The position numbers and the translations under genes are program-made. A stretch of 64,000 nucleotides of DNA. It comes from an uncultured Nostocoides sp. GTDB taxonomy: Bacteria; Actinomycetota; Actinomycetes; Actinomycetales; Dermatophilaceae. The stretch lies in contig CALMQX010000036.1 in NCBI GenBank assembly GCA_937873315.1, forward strand, positions 1 through 64,000, written 5' to 3'. Below are positions 39,364 to 47,588 of the stretch, in pieces (within the stretch, counting starts at the first letter, position 1; every line of letters starts with the position of its first letter). The notes under the pieces are model-generated. The model was not told the DNA's origin. It saw nothing but the letters and a program-made list of their open reading frames with translations, and searched no databases.

Positions 39364-40434
39364 TCAGGCCAGCAGGGGCGTCAGAGGGAGGATGGCGACC
39401 AGTTCGCCGTCGTCGACCTCGCCCGTGAGGCGGGCGCCAAGTGCGCGATAAAAGGGCCCAGGGCCGCCCGGCTCGTCGACATACGAGAGTTTGAGTTCGC
39501 TATGACCCTCATCGACGAGGCGCCGCGCGAGGAGTCGGAGGGTTTCCCTGCCGACACCTCGACCTTGATGCCTGCGGTCCACAAGGAGGCGCCAGAGGTA
39601 CGGCTTGGGCATCGTGGATGAGACGGCGGCATACATCAGGAATCCGGCGCGCTCACCGTCAGCGATGACCCCGAAGATCATCGGAATGATCACGTCGGCG
39701 TCCGGCGCCGGCGGGGGTAGCGCCGCATTCAGTCGAGCGACAAAGAACGCATCGGCATACGACTCCTCCACCGGGGAGACGAAGCTGCGTTGGGTGTGGT
39801 GGGTGCGCACATCGCGCCAGTCACGAGCCCGGTCGGCGTCGAGGGCGACGAGGTGAACCTCCTCGGGCGGTGCCTTTGGCCGATCGCGCCACGCTCGCCA
39901 TTGCTCCACGGTGGCGGCGTAGTACGTGGTGTCGGCCCATTCGCCCCGCCAAAGGAAGCTCTTGCTGGCGTCGTGTGAGTGGATCAGCCCGATCCGCTCG
40001 AGGACCCGCTGCGAGGCGGTATTGCGTGGGTCGCAGTCCGCGCTGAGGCGGACGATACCCAGCCGCTCGACCAAGTCGGCGATGACTGCTGAAGCGGCTT
40101 CAGTGGCGTACCCGTGGCCCCAGTGGGCCTTGGCCAAGGAGAAGCCGAGGTTGGCCTGCTGCCCGGTCTCGTCACGGTGGACGGCGATATCGCCGATGTG
40201 CTGGCCGGCCACCTCGATGGCCAGTTGGGTCCATCCCGTGGGGGCGAGATCGTCGAGCTCGTCCTGTGCGTCCAGCCACGTGGTGTGCTCGGCGGTATGC
40301 GGCAACTCCCAGCTCTGCAGAGCCGCGACCTGGGGGTCATTGCGATATGCCAGCAAGGTGGCGCGATCGGCGGTTCGCATGATGCGAACCGCGAGGCGTT
40401 GAGTCTGGAGGGGGTAACCGGCCACGTTGACCAC
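39364..40434 (-). CDS. Double-domain GNAT acetyltransferase
   Basis: A 356-residue protein with two GNAT folds. Residues 1 to about 180 are of RimJ/RimL type (LQTQRLAVRIMRTADRATLLAYRNDP; acetyl-CoA region LAKAHWGHGYATEAASAVI). The C-terminal half (about 190-350) is a second, more ordinary GNAT (LLVDRRHQGRGVGRETLRLLARRL; ending FYRALGARLTGEVDDG). Either or both could be active; the target, perhaps a protein N-terminus or small amine, is unknown. Stand-alone gene. Confidence 0.85.
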   Translation of the reverse strand: MVNVAGYPLQTQRLAVRIMRTADRATLLAYRNDPQVAALQSWELPHTAEHTTWLDAQDELDDLAPTGWTQLAIEVAGQHIGDIAVHRDETGQQANLGFSLAKAHWGHGYATEAASAVIADLVERLGIVRLSADCDPRNTASQRVLERIGLIHSHDASKSFLWRGEWADTTYYAATVEQWRAWRDRPKAPPEEVHLVALDADRARDWRDVRTHHTQRSFVSPVEESYADAFFVARLNAALPPPAPDADVIIPMIFGVIADGERAGFLMYAAVSSTMPKPYLWRLLVDRRHQGRGVGRETLRLLARRLVDEGHSELKLSYVDEPGGPGPFYRALGARLTGEVDDGELVAILPLTPLLA

Positions 40435-40807
40435 TGTGTCAGTGCGATGCTCGGCCCCGCGAGCGGATTTCTGGCGAGGCCGCCTGCCAGCCTACGCAGC
40501 CAGCCGGGCGGGGCCGGTGCCGCGCCTGGCCGTTGCAGGCCGCCTTCTCCCGCTTGGTTGCGGGTGAAAGGAGTTCCTATCGCGCGCAAGAGCCAAAGCG
40601 CCAAGGCCGTGAGCGCCAGCGTGGTTGCGGGTGAAAGGAGTTCCTATCGCACGCAAGGAAGCGGGAGCGCGGCATGCCGACGGGTCCCGCCGGCGCCCAT
40701 GATCGTAGGAAAGGGACACCCGAAGGACAGCCTGCCGACAGGTCTGCGCCGCATCGTGATGGTCAGCGGTGGTGATGGGCACCACCGATGATCGCAAGGA
40801 GAGTCAT
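40435..40807. other. Intergenic region holding a two-copy direct repeat
   Basis: A 373-bp stretch without a supported gene. It contains two copies of a 36-bp repeat (annotated separately) and a possible degenerate inverted third copy near 40695-40720 (TAGGAAAGGGACACCCG). The last 15 bases carry the RBS of the secreted-protein gene. No RNA gene recognised. Confidence 0.6.
40555..40657. repeat. 36-bp direct repeat, two copies 67 bp apart
   Basis: Copies at 40555-40590 and 40622-40657 differ at one base (CGCGCGCAAG against CGCACGCAAG) and share the core GTGAAAGGAGTTCCTATCGC. The 31-bp spacer is unrelated. Repeat/spacer sizes happen to fit a one-spacer CRISPR unit, but no cas gene is present and the repeat lacks a clear internal palindrome, so I do not call it CRISPR. 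Confidence 0.9.
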
Positions 40808-41476
40808 ATGTCCCGCACCAAGATCGCCGCCAGCGTTGCCGCAGTTGCTGCCGCCGGCGCACTGTTCGGCGGCGGCGCCGCCATCGCGATGGCCCAGAAC
40901 GACAGCCCCGCCACGACCTCAGCCGTCTCGGCCAACCAAGCCAGCACCGGCAACCAGGCAAACGGCGGCAACCAGCCGAACGCCGGCACGGGACAGGGCA
41001 GCCAAGCCAACCAGGGCGGCGCCTCCGGGCAGGTAGCCCCCGGCGGCGCCTCCGGGCAGGTAGCCCCGGGCGGCCAGGGCGGCCCCACCGGCCAGGGCGG
41101 CCCCACCGGCCAGGGCGGCCAGGGGATGGCTCCCCCGGACATGGGCGGCCATCAACACACGGCCGTCACCGGGGACGAACTCGCCAAGGTCACCGCTGCG
41201 GTCACGGCGAAGTTCTCCGGCGTGACCGTCGAGGAGGTCGCCAAGGACCCCGACGGCTCCTATGACGTCCACGCGACCAAGGATGGCACCCGCGTCATGT
41301 ATGAGGTCAGCGCCGACCTGAAGACCATCGAAGAGCGCACCGGCGGCCCGGGTATGGGCGGTCCCGGCATGGGCGGCGCCGACCAGGGCGGCAACGGCCA
41401 GGCGCCCACCGGCAGCCTGAACCCCACCGACGCCAACGGGACTGGCACGACCACACCGGCGGCGCCTCCCGCCTGA
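40808..41476 (+). CDS. Secreted low-complexity protein with a PepSY-like segment
   Basis: A 222-residue exported protein. It has a signal peptide of about 32 residues (KIAASVAAVAAAGALFGGG, cleavage near AMAQ) and a Gly/Gln/Asn-rich region with duplicated GGASGQVAP and repeated GQGGPT. Then comes an ordered segment (LAKVTAAVTAKFSGVTVEEV, DGSYDVHATKDGTRVMYEV) resembling PepSY domains, and a Gly/Pro-rich tail. Function unknown; extracellular or wall-associated binding is likely. ATG 40808 with AAGGAG seven bases upstream. An octamer-bearing terminator follows. Confidence 0.8.
   Translation: MSRTKIAASVAAVAAAGALFGGGAAIAMAQNDSPATTSAVSANQASTGNQANGGNQPNAGTGQGSQANQGGASGQVAPGGASGQVAPGGQGGPTGQGGPTGQGGQGMAPPDMGGHQHTAVTGDELAKVTAAVTAKFSGVTVEEVAKDPDGSYDVHATKDGTRVMYEVSADLKTIEERTGGPGMGGPGMGGADQGGNGQAPTGSLNPTDANGTGTTTPAAPPA
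41015..41068 (+). repeat. 27-bp in-frame duplication in the secreted-protein gene
   Basis: Two adjacent 27-bp units differing only at the last base encode Gly-Gly-Ala-Ser-Gly-Gln-Val-Ala-Pro twice. They are followed by shorter GGCCAGGGC-rich repeats to about 41125. Confidence 0.9.
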
Positions 41477-41502
41477 TCCCTCTGCCCCTGTCCCCCTCAC
41501 TG

Positions 41503-41541
41503 GCGTATGCCGGGTGCCTTCCTCCCGCACCCGGCATACGC
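41503..41541. terminator. Terminator hairpin built from two inverted octamers
   Basis: Perfect 15-bp arms (41503-41517 and 41527-41541) around a 9-base loop, 27 bases after the secreted-protein stop. The outer halves of the arms are GTATGCCG and CGGCATAC, the window's over-represented octamer. Paired uptake-type sequences forming terminators are known in Neisseria and Pasteurellaceae; similarity to that arrangement is my inference. Confidence 0.8.
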
Positions 41542-41570
41542 GTGTCTGCAGCGGCCCAGTCCGGCTTCCT

Positions 41571-41622
41571 CCGGCCTACTCCGGCCCCGCCGGCCTACTC
41601 CAGCCCCGCCGGCCTACTCCCA
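41571..41622. repeat. 19-bp tandem repeat
   Basis: Units 41571-41589 and 41590-41608 (CCGGCCTACTCC then RGCCCCG) plus a partial third to 41622, which reaches into the 3' end of the VOC gene. A degenerate fourth start (CCGGCTTCCT) precedes them. Confidence 0.85.
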
Positions 41623-42000
41623 CGTCTGGGCGGCGCTCGCAAAGTCCTCGGTCTGCACCGGAACCACGCAGAACACCAATCCCCCTGGATCGGCGAGCAC
41701 GACGTAACCCTGGTGCTCCTGCATGATCTTGGCCCCCAAGCCGCACACTCGAGCAACCTCAGCGGGCACGTCATCGGTCTCGATGTCGAGATGGACGCGA
41801 GGCGCCGTCCTTGTTCCCGTGCGTTGCAAGTCCAGATGCAGGCCGGCGAGCGAGTTCAGCGATTCGTACGGATCATCCTCGGCCGGGCCGTGCGGATCCG
41901 CCCGGGTGCTGCCCGTGACCCCCGCCCAAAAGGCCGCCGCCTCACGGTAGGTGTCCTTCGGGTGGTCGATGAGAATCACGCCGATGCGGCTTCGATGCAT
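41614..42000 (-). CDS. VOC-superfamily (glyoxalase/dioxygenase-like) protein
   Basis: A 128-residue vicinal-oxygen-chelate fold: IGVILIDHPKDTYREAAAFW at the start, HLDLQRTGTRTAPRVHLDIETDDV with a metal-type His, and the closing LADPGGLVFCVVPV. The metal set looks incomplete (no clear Glu at the last strand, where VFCVV occurs), so it may be a binding or resistance protein instead of an enzyme. Its 3' end overlaps a 19-bp tandem repeat. Confidence 0.85.
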   Translation of the reverse strand: MHRSRIGVILIDHPKDTYREAAAFWAGVTGSTRADPHGPAEDDPYESLNSLAGLHLDLQRTGTRTAPRVHLDIETDDVPAEVARVCGLGAKIMQEHQGYVVLADPGGLVFCVVPVQTEDFASAAQTWE

Positions 42001-42031
42001 GGCTCAGGGTGACATGCCGAACCGGCTGTTG

Positions 42032-42817
42032 TCAGCGTCCGAGCCACCTCGGAGGCCGACCCTGTGCGAAGGCCGCCGAACCTTCGCGGGCATCCTCGGA
42101 CTCGACCAGGCGGTCGTATGCCGCAAAGCGCCCGGAACGCAGTGCGGTGAAGTCGGCCGTCACGTCGTCGTGCAGCCCGCGGAGCACCTGCTTGACGGCC
42201 GCCACCGAGAGCGGAGCCATGGCGACGATCCGATCGGCCAGTTTGAGCGCCTCGTCGAGCACCTCGCTCTGCGAGACCACGGCATTGGCCAGGCCCCAAC
42301 GCACGGCCTCGCCGCCATCGATGAGGCGTCCCGTGAGCAGGAGCTCCATGGCTATCGCATAGGGCAGCCGACGCGGCAACCGAATCACGCCGCCGCTGTC
42401 CGCGATCAGCCCCAGCGCCGCCTCGGTCAAGCCCAAGCGCGCCTGGGTCGCCACCACCATGAGGTCGCATGCCAGGGCCAATTCGAAGCCGCCACCGACG
42501 GCAATTCCGTTGACCGCCGCGATGACCGGCTTGTCCAATTCAAGTTCGGTGAGCCCGGCAAATCCTCCGGGCCCGTGATCGGCATCCGGTGCCTCCCCGG
42601 CCGCCGCCGCCTTGAGATCCCAACCAGCGCTGAAGAAGCGGCCGGTTCCGGTGATGACCCCCACCCGCAGGTTCGCCTCGTCCCGCAACCTGGCGAAGGC
42701 GGCATACAGCTGGCGGCTGGTCGCCACGTCAATCGCGTTGGCGGGTGGGCGATCCAGGGTGACGACCAGCACCGAGCCACGTACCTCGGTGCGAACAGCG
42801 CCAGCAGACTCAGCCAT
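42032..42817 (-). CDS. Enoyl-CoA hydratase/isomerase (candidate crotonobetainyl-CoA hydratase)
   Basis: A 261-residue crotonase. Oxyanion-hole segments are GRFFSAGWDLKAAA and AVNGIAVGGGFELALACDL. Where many hydratases carry catalytic Glu it has LTEAALGLIADSGG, retaining one acidic residue (Glu in LTEA). Last gene of the minus-strand unit led by the dehydrocarnitine-cleavage gene, with an 8-bp overlap to the CoA-ligase gene. In that context hydration of crotonobetainyl-CoA to carnitinyl-CoA is the inferred reaction. Confidence 0.85.
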   Translation of the reverse strand: MAESAGAVRTEVRGSVLVVTLDRPPANAIDVATSRQLYAAFARLRDEANLRVGVITGTGRFFSAGWDLKAAAAGEAPDADHGPGGFAGLTELELDKPVIAAVNGIAVGGGFELALACDLMVVATQARLGLTEAALGLIADSGGVIRLPRRLPYAIAMELLLTGRLIDGGEAVRWGLANAVVSQSEVLDEALKLADRIVAMAPLSVAAVKQVLRGLHDDVTADFTALRSGRFAAYDRLVESEDAREGSAAFAQGRPPRWLGR

Positions 42818-44888
42818 GATCAGATCCTGTCAGGGGTAGCAGGAGGCCATCCACCGCGCAGACCCCCTGCCCGCGCGGCAACACGATGAGCGGATTGACT
42901 TCGACTTCGGCGATCTCGGGATCCCTGGCAAGGCCAGCCACCAGGGCGAGGGCCGCCTCGACCACGGCCCCAACGTCCGCCGCGGGAGCCCCGCGAAAGC
43001 CCACGAGGAGCGGCCAGCAGCGCAACCGGCGCAGCGCCAGATCAACGTCCTGCGCCGTGATGGAACCGACCAATACCGTTGTGTCCGAGAGCAACTCGGC
43101 GTGGATACCCCCAGCGCCGAGGGTGAGCGTGACTCCGTGCGCGGGATCGCGACGAGCACTGAGGAGCAACTCGCAGACGGCGCCGGTCACCATCTCCTCA
43201 ATGACGACATGCTCGCCCAGGTTCGCCATGGCCCGGGCAGCAACCTCGACCTCGGCGGGCTCGCTCAAGCCCACCCGAACCCCACCGACATCCGACTTGT
43301 GCAGGATGGGGGCCGCGGTCTTGACTGCCCAAGGCGGGCGCAGCCCAGCGGCCGCCTCCGCCGCCTGGGCAAACAGCACAGTGACCCGACCTGGAGTCGC
43401 TATTCCTGCGTCAGCCAGCCACGCGATGCCTTCGCTGGGCCGCGGGCGCGATCGCGGCCTCGGGCGCAGGCGCGCGTCGGCGTCCGTCGAGGGCACCCAT
43501 GAAGCCTTCTCCAGCAGCCGGCACCGCTGAGCTCGTGCGCTGTTCAGCGAGCGGACAGCCGCCAGCGCGTCCCGCATGCCACGCAGCGGCGCCACCCCTG
43601 CGGCAGCCAGCCGCCTGGCCGTGTCCGCCGGCATCAACTCGGACATGGTGGAGAGCACGGCCGCGGGCTGCTGGGCTGTCTTGGCGGCAGCCACCCAGGC
43701 GGCGAGCGTGATCTCCCAGTCCGTGGGATCGCAACGCTCCCCGACAGGTTCGTCGAGGACCAGCACGCGCAGGCCGACCTCGACCTGCATGACCGCATCG
43801 AAGAGCGCACGCGTCGCGATCGGGTCGCCCCAGACATAGGTGTGATAGTCGAGCGGGTTATGGACCGGAACGCGTTGCCCGAGAACCGACCCCAGCCGAG
43901 CGCGGTCCGCGTCGCTGAGCTCGGGCACGGCTACCCCCGCGGCCGCTGCGAGATCGGCGATCAGGGCTGCTTCCCCGCCGCTGCAACTGGCCGAGACGAT
44001 GCTGGCTTCGCTGATCTCCCCGCCGACATGGGCCAGGAGCAGGGTCTCGAGGAATCCCGACACGTCCTCCGCCTCAGCGAATCCGCAATGCTCCAGGACC
44101 GCTGCGGCGATCGCTTCATCTCCGGCCAGGGCCGCCGTGTGCGTCGCGCTGGCGCGGGCACCCGCCGAACTGCGACCCGTGCGCAGCACCACAACGGGTT
44201 TGCCGGCCGCGGCCGCTCGCCGGGCCACCGGCAACAGCTCGGCCAGCGGCGGCACCTGCTCCAGATGCAGACCAATGGCAGTGATCTCCGGCCGCTCGAC
44301 ATACGCGTCCAGGACCTCGGCCACCCCCGTCACCGCACAATTGCCGACGGCTAACACCGCCGCGATCGGTAGCCCCCGCTGTTGCATCGTCAGATTGAGC
44401 GCGATATTTCCGCTCTGGGTCACGATGGCCACCCCGTGCCCGTCCAACGCCGGCGCCCCTTGCTGATCGGGCCACAAAGCAGCACCGAGACGGTAGTCGA
44501 TCACCCCCATACAGTTCGGGCCGATGACCGGCATCTCCCCGGCCGCCGCCACCAGCGCTACCTGCCGCTCCAGCCCCACCCCGCCGGCCTCGGCAAAGCC
44601 CGATGCGTACACCACCGCCCCGCCACAGCCGCGCGCCGAGAGCCCAGCAACCACCTCGATAGCCTGCTCAGCGGGGACGCCGACAAAGGCCGCATCCGGG
44701 ACGCCAGGGAGCGCCTCGACCGAGGCATATGCCGCGACGCCGGCCACCTCGCTGCGAGTCGGGTGCACGGCCCACAACTCACCGGCATACCCCAGCTTCT
44801 GACACTGACGGATCACTCCGGCAGCCGGGGCGCCACCGACCACCGCGATGCTCCGCGGCCGGAGTAGGCGATCCAAGGATGGGCTCAT
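42810..44888 (-). CDS. NDP-forming acyl-CoA synthetase (acetate-CoA-ligase-like)
   Basis: A 692-residue single-chain enzyme: CoA-binding domain (LLRPRSIAVVGG, GCGGAVVYASGFAE), succinyl-CoA-ligase-like domains with phospho-His in SATHTAALAG, a low-complexity Arg/Pro linker, and a C-terminal ATP-grasp domain (WAVKTAAPILHKSDVGGVR, VIEEMVTGAVCELL). It makes acyl-CoA with ADP release. Next to an acyl-CoA dehydrogenase and hydratase it probably activates the substrate, gamma-butyrobetaine or crotonobetaine in this setting (inference). Start 44888 fixed by ATGA overlap. Confidence 0.88.
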   Translation of the reverse strand: MSPSLDRLLRPRSIAVVGGAPAAGVIRQCQKLGYAGELWAVHPTRSEVAGVAAYASVEALPGVPDAAFVGVPAEQAIEVVAGLSARGCGGAVVYASGFAEAGGVGLERQVALVAAAGEMPVIGPNCMGVIDYRLGAALWPDQQGAPALDGHGVAIVTQSGNIALNLTMQQRGLPIAAVLAVGNCAVTGVAEVLDAYVERPEITAIGLHLEQVPPLAELLPVARRAAAAGKPVVVLRTGRSSAGARASATHTAALAGDEAIAAAVLEHCGFAEAEDVSGFLETLLLAHVGGEISEASIVSASCSGGEAALIADLAAAAGVAVPELSDADRARLGSVLGQRVPVHNPLDYHTYVWGDPIATRALFDAVMQVEVGLRVLVLDEPVGERCDPTDWEITLAAWVAAAKTAQQPAAVLSTMSELMPADTARRLAAAGVAPLRGMRDALAAVRSLNSARAQRCRLLEKASWVPSTDADARLRPRPRSRPRPSEGIAWLADAGIATPGRVTVLFAQAAEAAAGLRPPWAVKTAAPILHKSDVGGVRVGLSEPAEVEVAARAMANLGEHVVIEEMVTGAVCELLLSARRDPAHGVTLTLGAGGIHAELLSDTTVLVGSITAQDVDLALRRLRCWPLLVGFRGAPAADVGAVVEAALALVAGLARDPEIAEVEVNPLIVLPRGQGVCAVDGLLLPLTGSDHG

Positions 44889-46045
44889 GCGCCGAGCGGG
44901 CGCAGCATCGCGCGCGAAATGATGTGCCGTTGGATCTCGCTGGTGCCATCCCAGATGCGGTCGACGCGGGCATCCCGCCAGAGCCGCTCCAGCGGCAATT
45001 GGCCCATCAGGCCCATTCCCCCGAGGATCTGCACGGCCTTGTCCGTCACTCTGCCAAGGGTCTCGGAGGCGAAGAGTTTGGCCATCGCGATCTGCGCATC
45101 CGTCACGGTGCCCTCGTCGATGGCCGCGGCGGCCCGCAGGGTGAGCAACTCGGCGGCGTCGAGCTCGACGGCCATATCGGCCAGCGCGAAGGAGACGCCC
45201 TGGAAGGCGCCAATGGGCGCGCCAAACTGCCGGCGCTGCGCTGCCCATTGGGTAGCGATCTGCAGGGCTCGACGCCCCTTCCCCACCGAGGTAGCCGCCA
45301 CCGCCAGTCGGGTCGCGCCCAGCCATTGGCCCATGAGGTCGAAGCCACGCCCCTCCTCGCCGAGCAGCTTCCACCCCGGCACTCGGCACTGGTCGAAGAC
45401 CAACTCGCTCTGGTGGTACCCGCGGTTCGACACGCAGTCGGTATGCGTCGTCACGGTCAACCCTGCGCTGTCGAGGTCGACCAGGAATGCCGAGATGGCC
45501 GCTTTTGGACCGCGCGAGGTCTCCTCCGTCCCGGTGGCCGCGAACAGGATCACGAAGTCCGAGATGTCGGCATGACTGATGAAATGCTTCGTCCCCGAGA
45601 TCACCCAGTCCGAACCCGAACGGACGGCACGGGTGCGCATGGACCGAACGTCCGAGCCAGCCTCGGGTTCGGTCATCGCCAGGCAGTCGATCTTCTCACC
45701 GCGCACCGCGGGGATCAGGTACTCCTCGCGCGCCCGGCCCTCGCAGGCCAGCAGGATGTTGCTGGGCCGGGCAACGATCGACTGCAGCGCGAAACTCGTG
45801 GCACCGAACTCGCGCTCCACCAGGGTGACCCCCATCGCGTCGAGGCCGCCACCACCCAGCTCCTCGGGCATATTGGCCGCATAGAGCCCGGCCCGCAGCG
45901 CCTTGGCCCGAATGGCTTGCGCGAGCTCGGTCGGGACGGCATTGAGCCGCTCGACCGTTTCCTCGTGCGGCATCAACTCGGTCTCCACGAACCGCCGAAC
46001 CGTGTCGACGATCGCCTCATGTTCCTCGCTCAGGCGGAAGTCCAT
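44885..46045 (-). CDS. Acyl-CoA dehydrogenase (candidate gamma-butyrobetainyl-CoA dehydrogenase)
   Basis: A 386-residue FAD-dependent dehydrogenase. Seen: LAMTEPEAGSDV (flavin/substrate signature), WVISGTKHFISHADISDF, RRQFGAPIGAFQGVSFALADM and the C-terminal QILGGMGLMGQLPLERLWRDAR-to-WDGTSEIQR block. The catalytic Glu is likely in DGTSEIQ-adjacent or LERLWRD positions; I did not fix it. Gene order (dehydrogenase, CoA ligase, hydratase) suggests desaturation of gamma-butyrobetainyl-CoA to crotonobetainyl-CoA. Confidence 0.9.
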   Translation of the reverse strand: MDFRLSEEHEAIVDTVRRFVETELMPHEETVERLNAVPTELAQAIRAKALRAGLYAANMPEELGGGGLDAMGVTLVEREFGATSFALQSIVARPSNILLACEGRAREEYLIPAVRGEKIDCLAMTEPEAGSDVRSMRTRAVRSGSDWVISGTKHFISHADISDFVILFAATGTEETSRGPKAAISAFLVDLDSAGLTVTTHTDCVSNRGYHQSELVFDQCRVPGWKLLGEEGRGFDLMGQWLGATRLAVAATSVGKGRRALQIATQWAAQRRQFGAPIGAFQGVSFALADMAVELDAAELLTLRAAAAIDEGTVTDAQIAMAKLFASETLGRVTDKAVQILGGMGLMGQLPLERLWRDARVDRIWDGTSEIQRHIISRAMLRPLGA

Positions 46046-46055
46046 TGCTGCCTCC

Positions 46056-47588
46056 TCAGGCCTTCTGCGCTATCGGCCGGATCGCCCGGCCGACAGCCAC
46101 GGCAGTGGGTATGCCGCGGTGCGCCCGGGCGATCGCCTCGATGCGCGCCATCGGCTCGGGCAGCAGGGGGACCACCTGCCCGGCCGCGGTGTCCACATGG
46201 AGCAGCATCTGCTCGCCGGTGGCGATCAGCCGCCCCGTGCCGACTTCGCTCATCTCGTGCAGGATGTGCACCCGCTTGGCGTCCGCGGCGATGACGTGCA
46301 GGGCAAGGTCGACCCGGTCACCGAGCGCCGCCTCGCCGTGATGGACGATGTGCGTCTCGACGCTGAAGAGGGAGTGACCGGCGGCCCGATAGGCCTCGTC
46401 GATCCCGATATAACGGAAGAAGGCATCGGCGCTATCGCCGAAGGCCAGCAAGTAGCACGACTCGCTCATGTGGTCGTTGTAGTCGACCCAGGCTGGCGGG
46501 ACGGTGACCTGGTGGAGCCGCAAGGGGGCCTCGATCGACGCCGCGTCGAAGCTCCGCCCGGCGCTTCCCTCGAAGGGCGTGACCACCCCGCGATCCGAGG
46601 GTGCCGCCACCCCCTGGGGCCGCTTTCGCAGGAGCGAACCGGCCGCAAAGGGCACCGTCGACAGGCCCTTGATCACCGCCACGACGCAGTCGTCGCGGAG
46701 GTGCTCGAGTTCGGCGACGCTTGCCCCGGCCGCCTGGGCATCAGACTGCTCGGTGATCCGGTCCAGCAACGCTTTGTCGAGCTCGGGCACATCGGTCAGA
46801 TGAGTCCACGGCCAGGCGAGGGCAGGGCCGAACTGGCTCATGAAATGCCGCATGCCTCCATCGCCGCCGGCGATGCGGTAGGTGAGCATGGTGCCCATCG
46901 ACGCCCATCGAAGGCCGGCGCCGAAGCGGATCGCATCGTCGACCTCGCTGGTCGTAGCCACACCATCGGCGACCAACCAGAGCGCTTCGCGCCATAGTGC
47001 CTCCAGGAGGCGGTCTGCGATGAAGCCGTCCACCTCGGTTCGGACGACCAGGGGGTGCATGCCCAGGTCTGCGAAGATGGCCCGAGCGCGCTCGATGCTC
47101 TCCGGGGCGGTGCGCTGACCGGCACACAACTCCACCAGGGGCAGCAGGTAGACCGGGTTGAATGGATGCGCCACGACCAAGCGCTCCGGATGAACCATGT
47201 TCTCCTGCAGGTGCGTTGGCAGCAGCCCCGACGTGGAGGAGCAAATCAGCGCAGCCACCGGAGCCAGCGAGTCAATGCTCGCGAGCACCGATGCCTTTAG
47301 GTCCAAGCGCTCTGGAACGCTCTCGTGGACCACCTCGGCGGTGGCGACCGCCTCCGCCAGCGACTCCACGCACTGCCACGAACCCTCTTGCGGGGCAACG
47401 CCATACAACTTCGTGAGGGCCCGCCTGGCGTTGTCAATGATCCGGGACAGCATGGCCTCGGCTCCCGGGGCCGGGTCAAAGACCCGAACATCTGCCCCGG
47501 CCAAGACCCACCGCGCCGCCCAACCGCCACCGATCACGCCGCCACCGACAATGGCGATCTTCGTCGGCGTCGACGCCGCATCACCCAT
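46056..47588 (-). CDS. L-carnitine dehydrogenase fused to a hot-dog thioesterase domain
   Basis: A 510-residue fusion. Residues 1 to about 325 are a 3-hydroxyacyl-CoA-dehydrogenase-like NAD enzyme: GGGVIGGGWA at 15-24, CSSTSG, catalytic His141 in HPFNPVYLLPL, VDGFIADRLLEALWREAL. Residues about 352-500 are a 4-hydroxybenzoyl-CoA-type thioesterase starting VPPAWVDYNDHMSES. This two-domain form is known for carnitine dehydrogenases of rhizobia; it makes 3-dehydrocarnitine, and the thioesterase is thought to hydrolyse betainyl-CoA. It overlaps the BKACE gene by 8 bp. Start ATG 47588. Confidence 0.88.
   Translation of the reverse strand: MGDAASTPTKIAIVGGGVIGGGWAARWVLAGADVRVFDPAPGAEAMLSRIIDNARRALTKLYGVAPQEGSWQCVESLAEAVATAEVVHESVPERLDLKASVLASIDSLAPVAALICSSTSGLLPTHLQENMVHPERLVVAHPFNPVYLLPLVELCAGQRTAPESIERARAIFADLGMHPLVVRTEVDGFIADRLLEALWREALWLVADGVATTSEVDDAIRFGAGLRWASMGTMLTYRIAGGDGGMRHFMSQFGPALAWPWTHLTDVPELDKALLDRITEQSDAQAAGASVAELEHLRDDCVVAVIKGLSTVPFAAGSLLRKRPQGVAAPSDRGVVTPFEGSAGRSFDAASIEAPLRLHQVTVPPAWVDYNDHMSESCYLLAFGDSADAFFRYIGIDEAYRAAGHSLFSVETHIVHHGEAALGDRVDLALHVIAADAKRVHILHEMSEVGTGRLIATGEQMLLHVDTAAGQVVPLLPEPMARIEAIARAHRGIPTAVAVGRAIRPIAQKA

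Noticed and set aside
40552..40660. One-spacer CRISPR.
   Set aside because: Only two copies, one mismatch, no cas genes within reach and no leader or palindromic repeat structure. Kept only as an observation.
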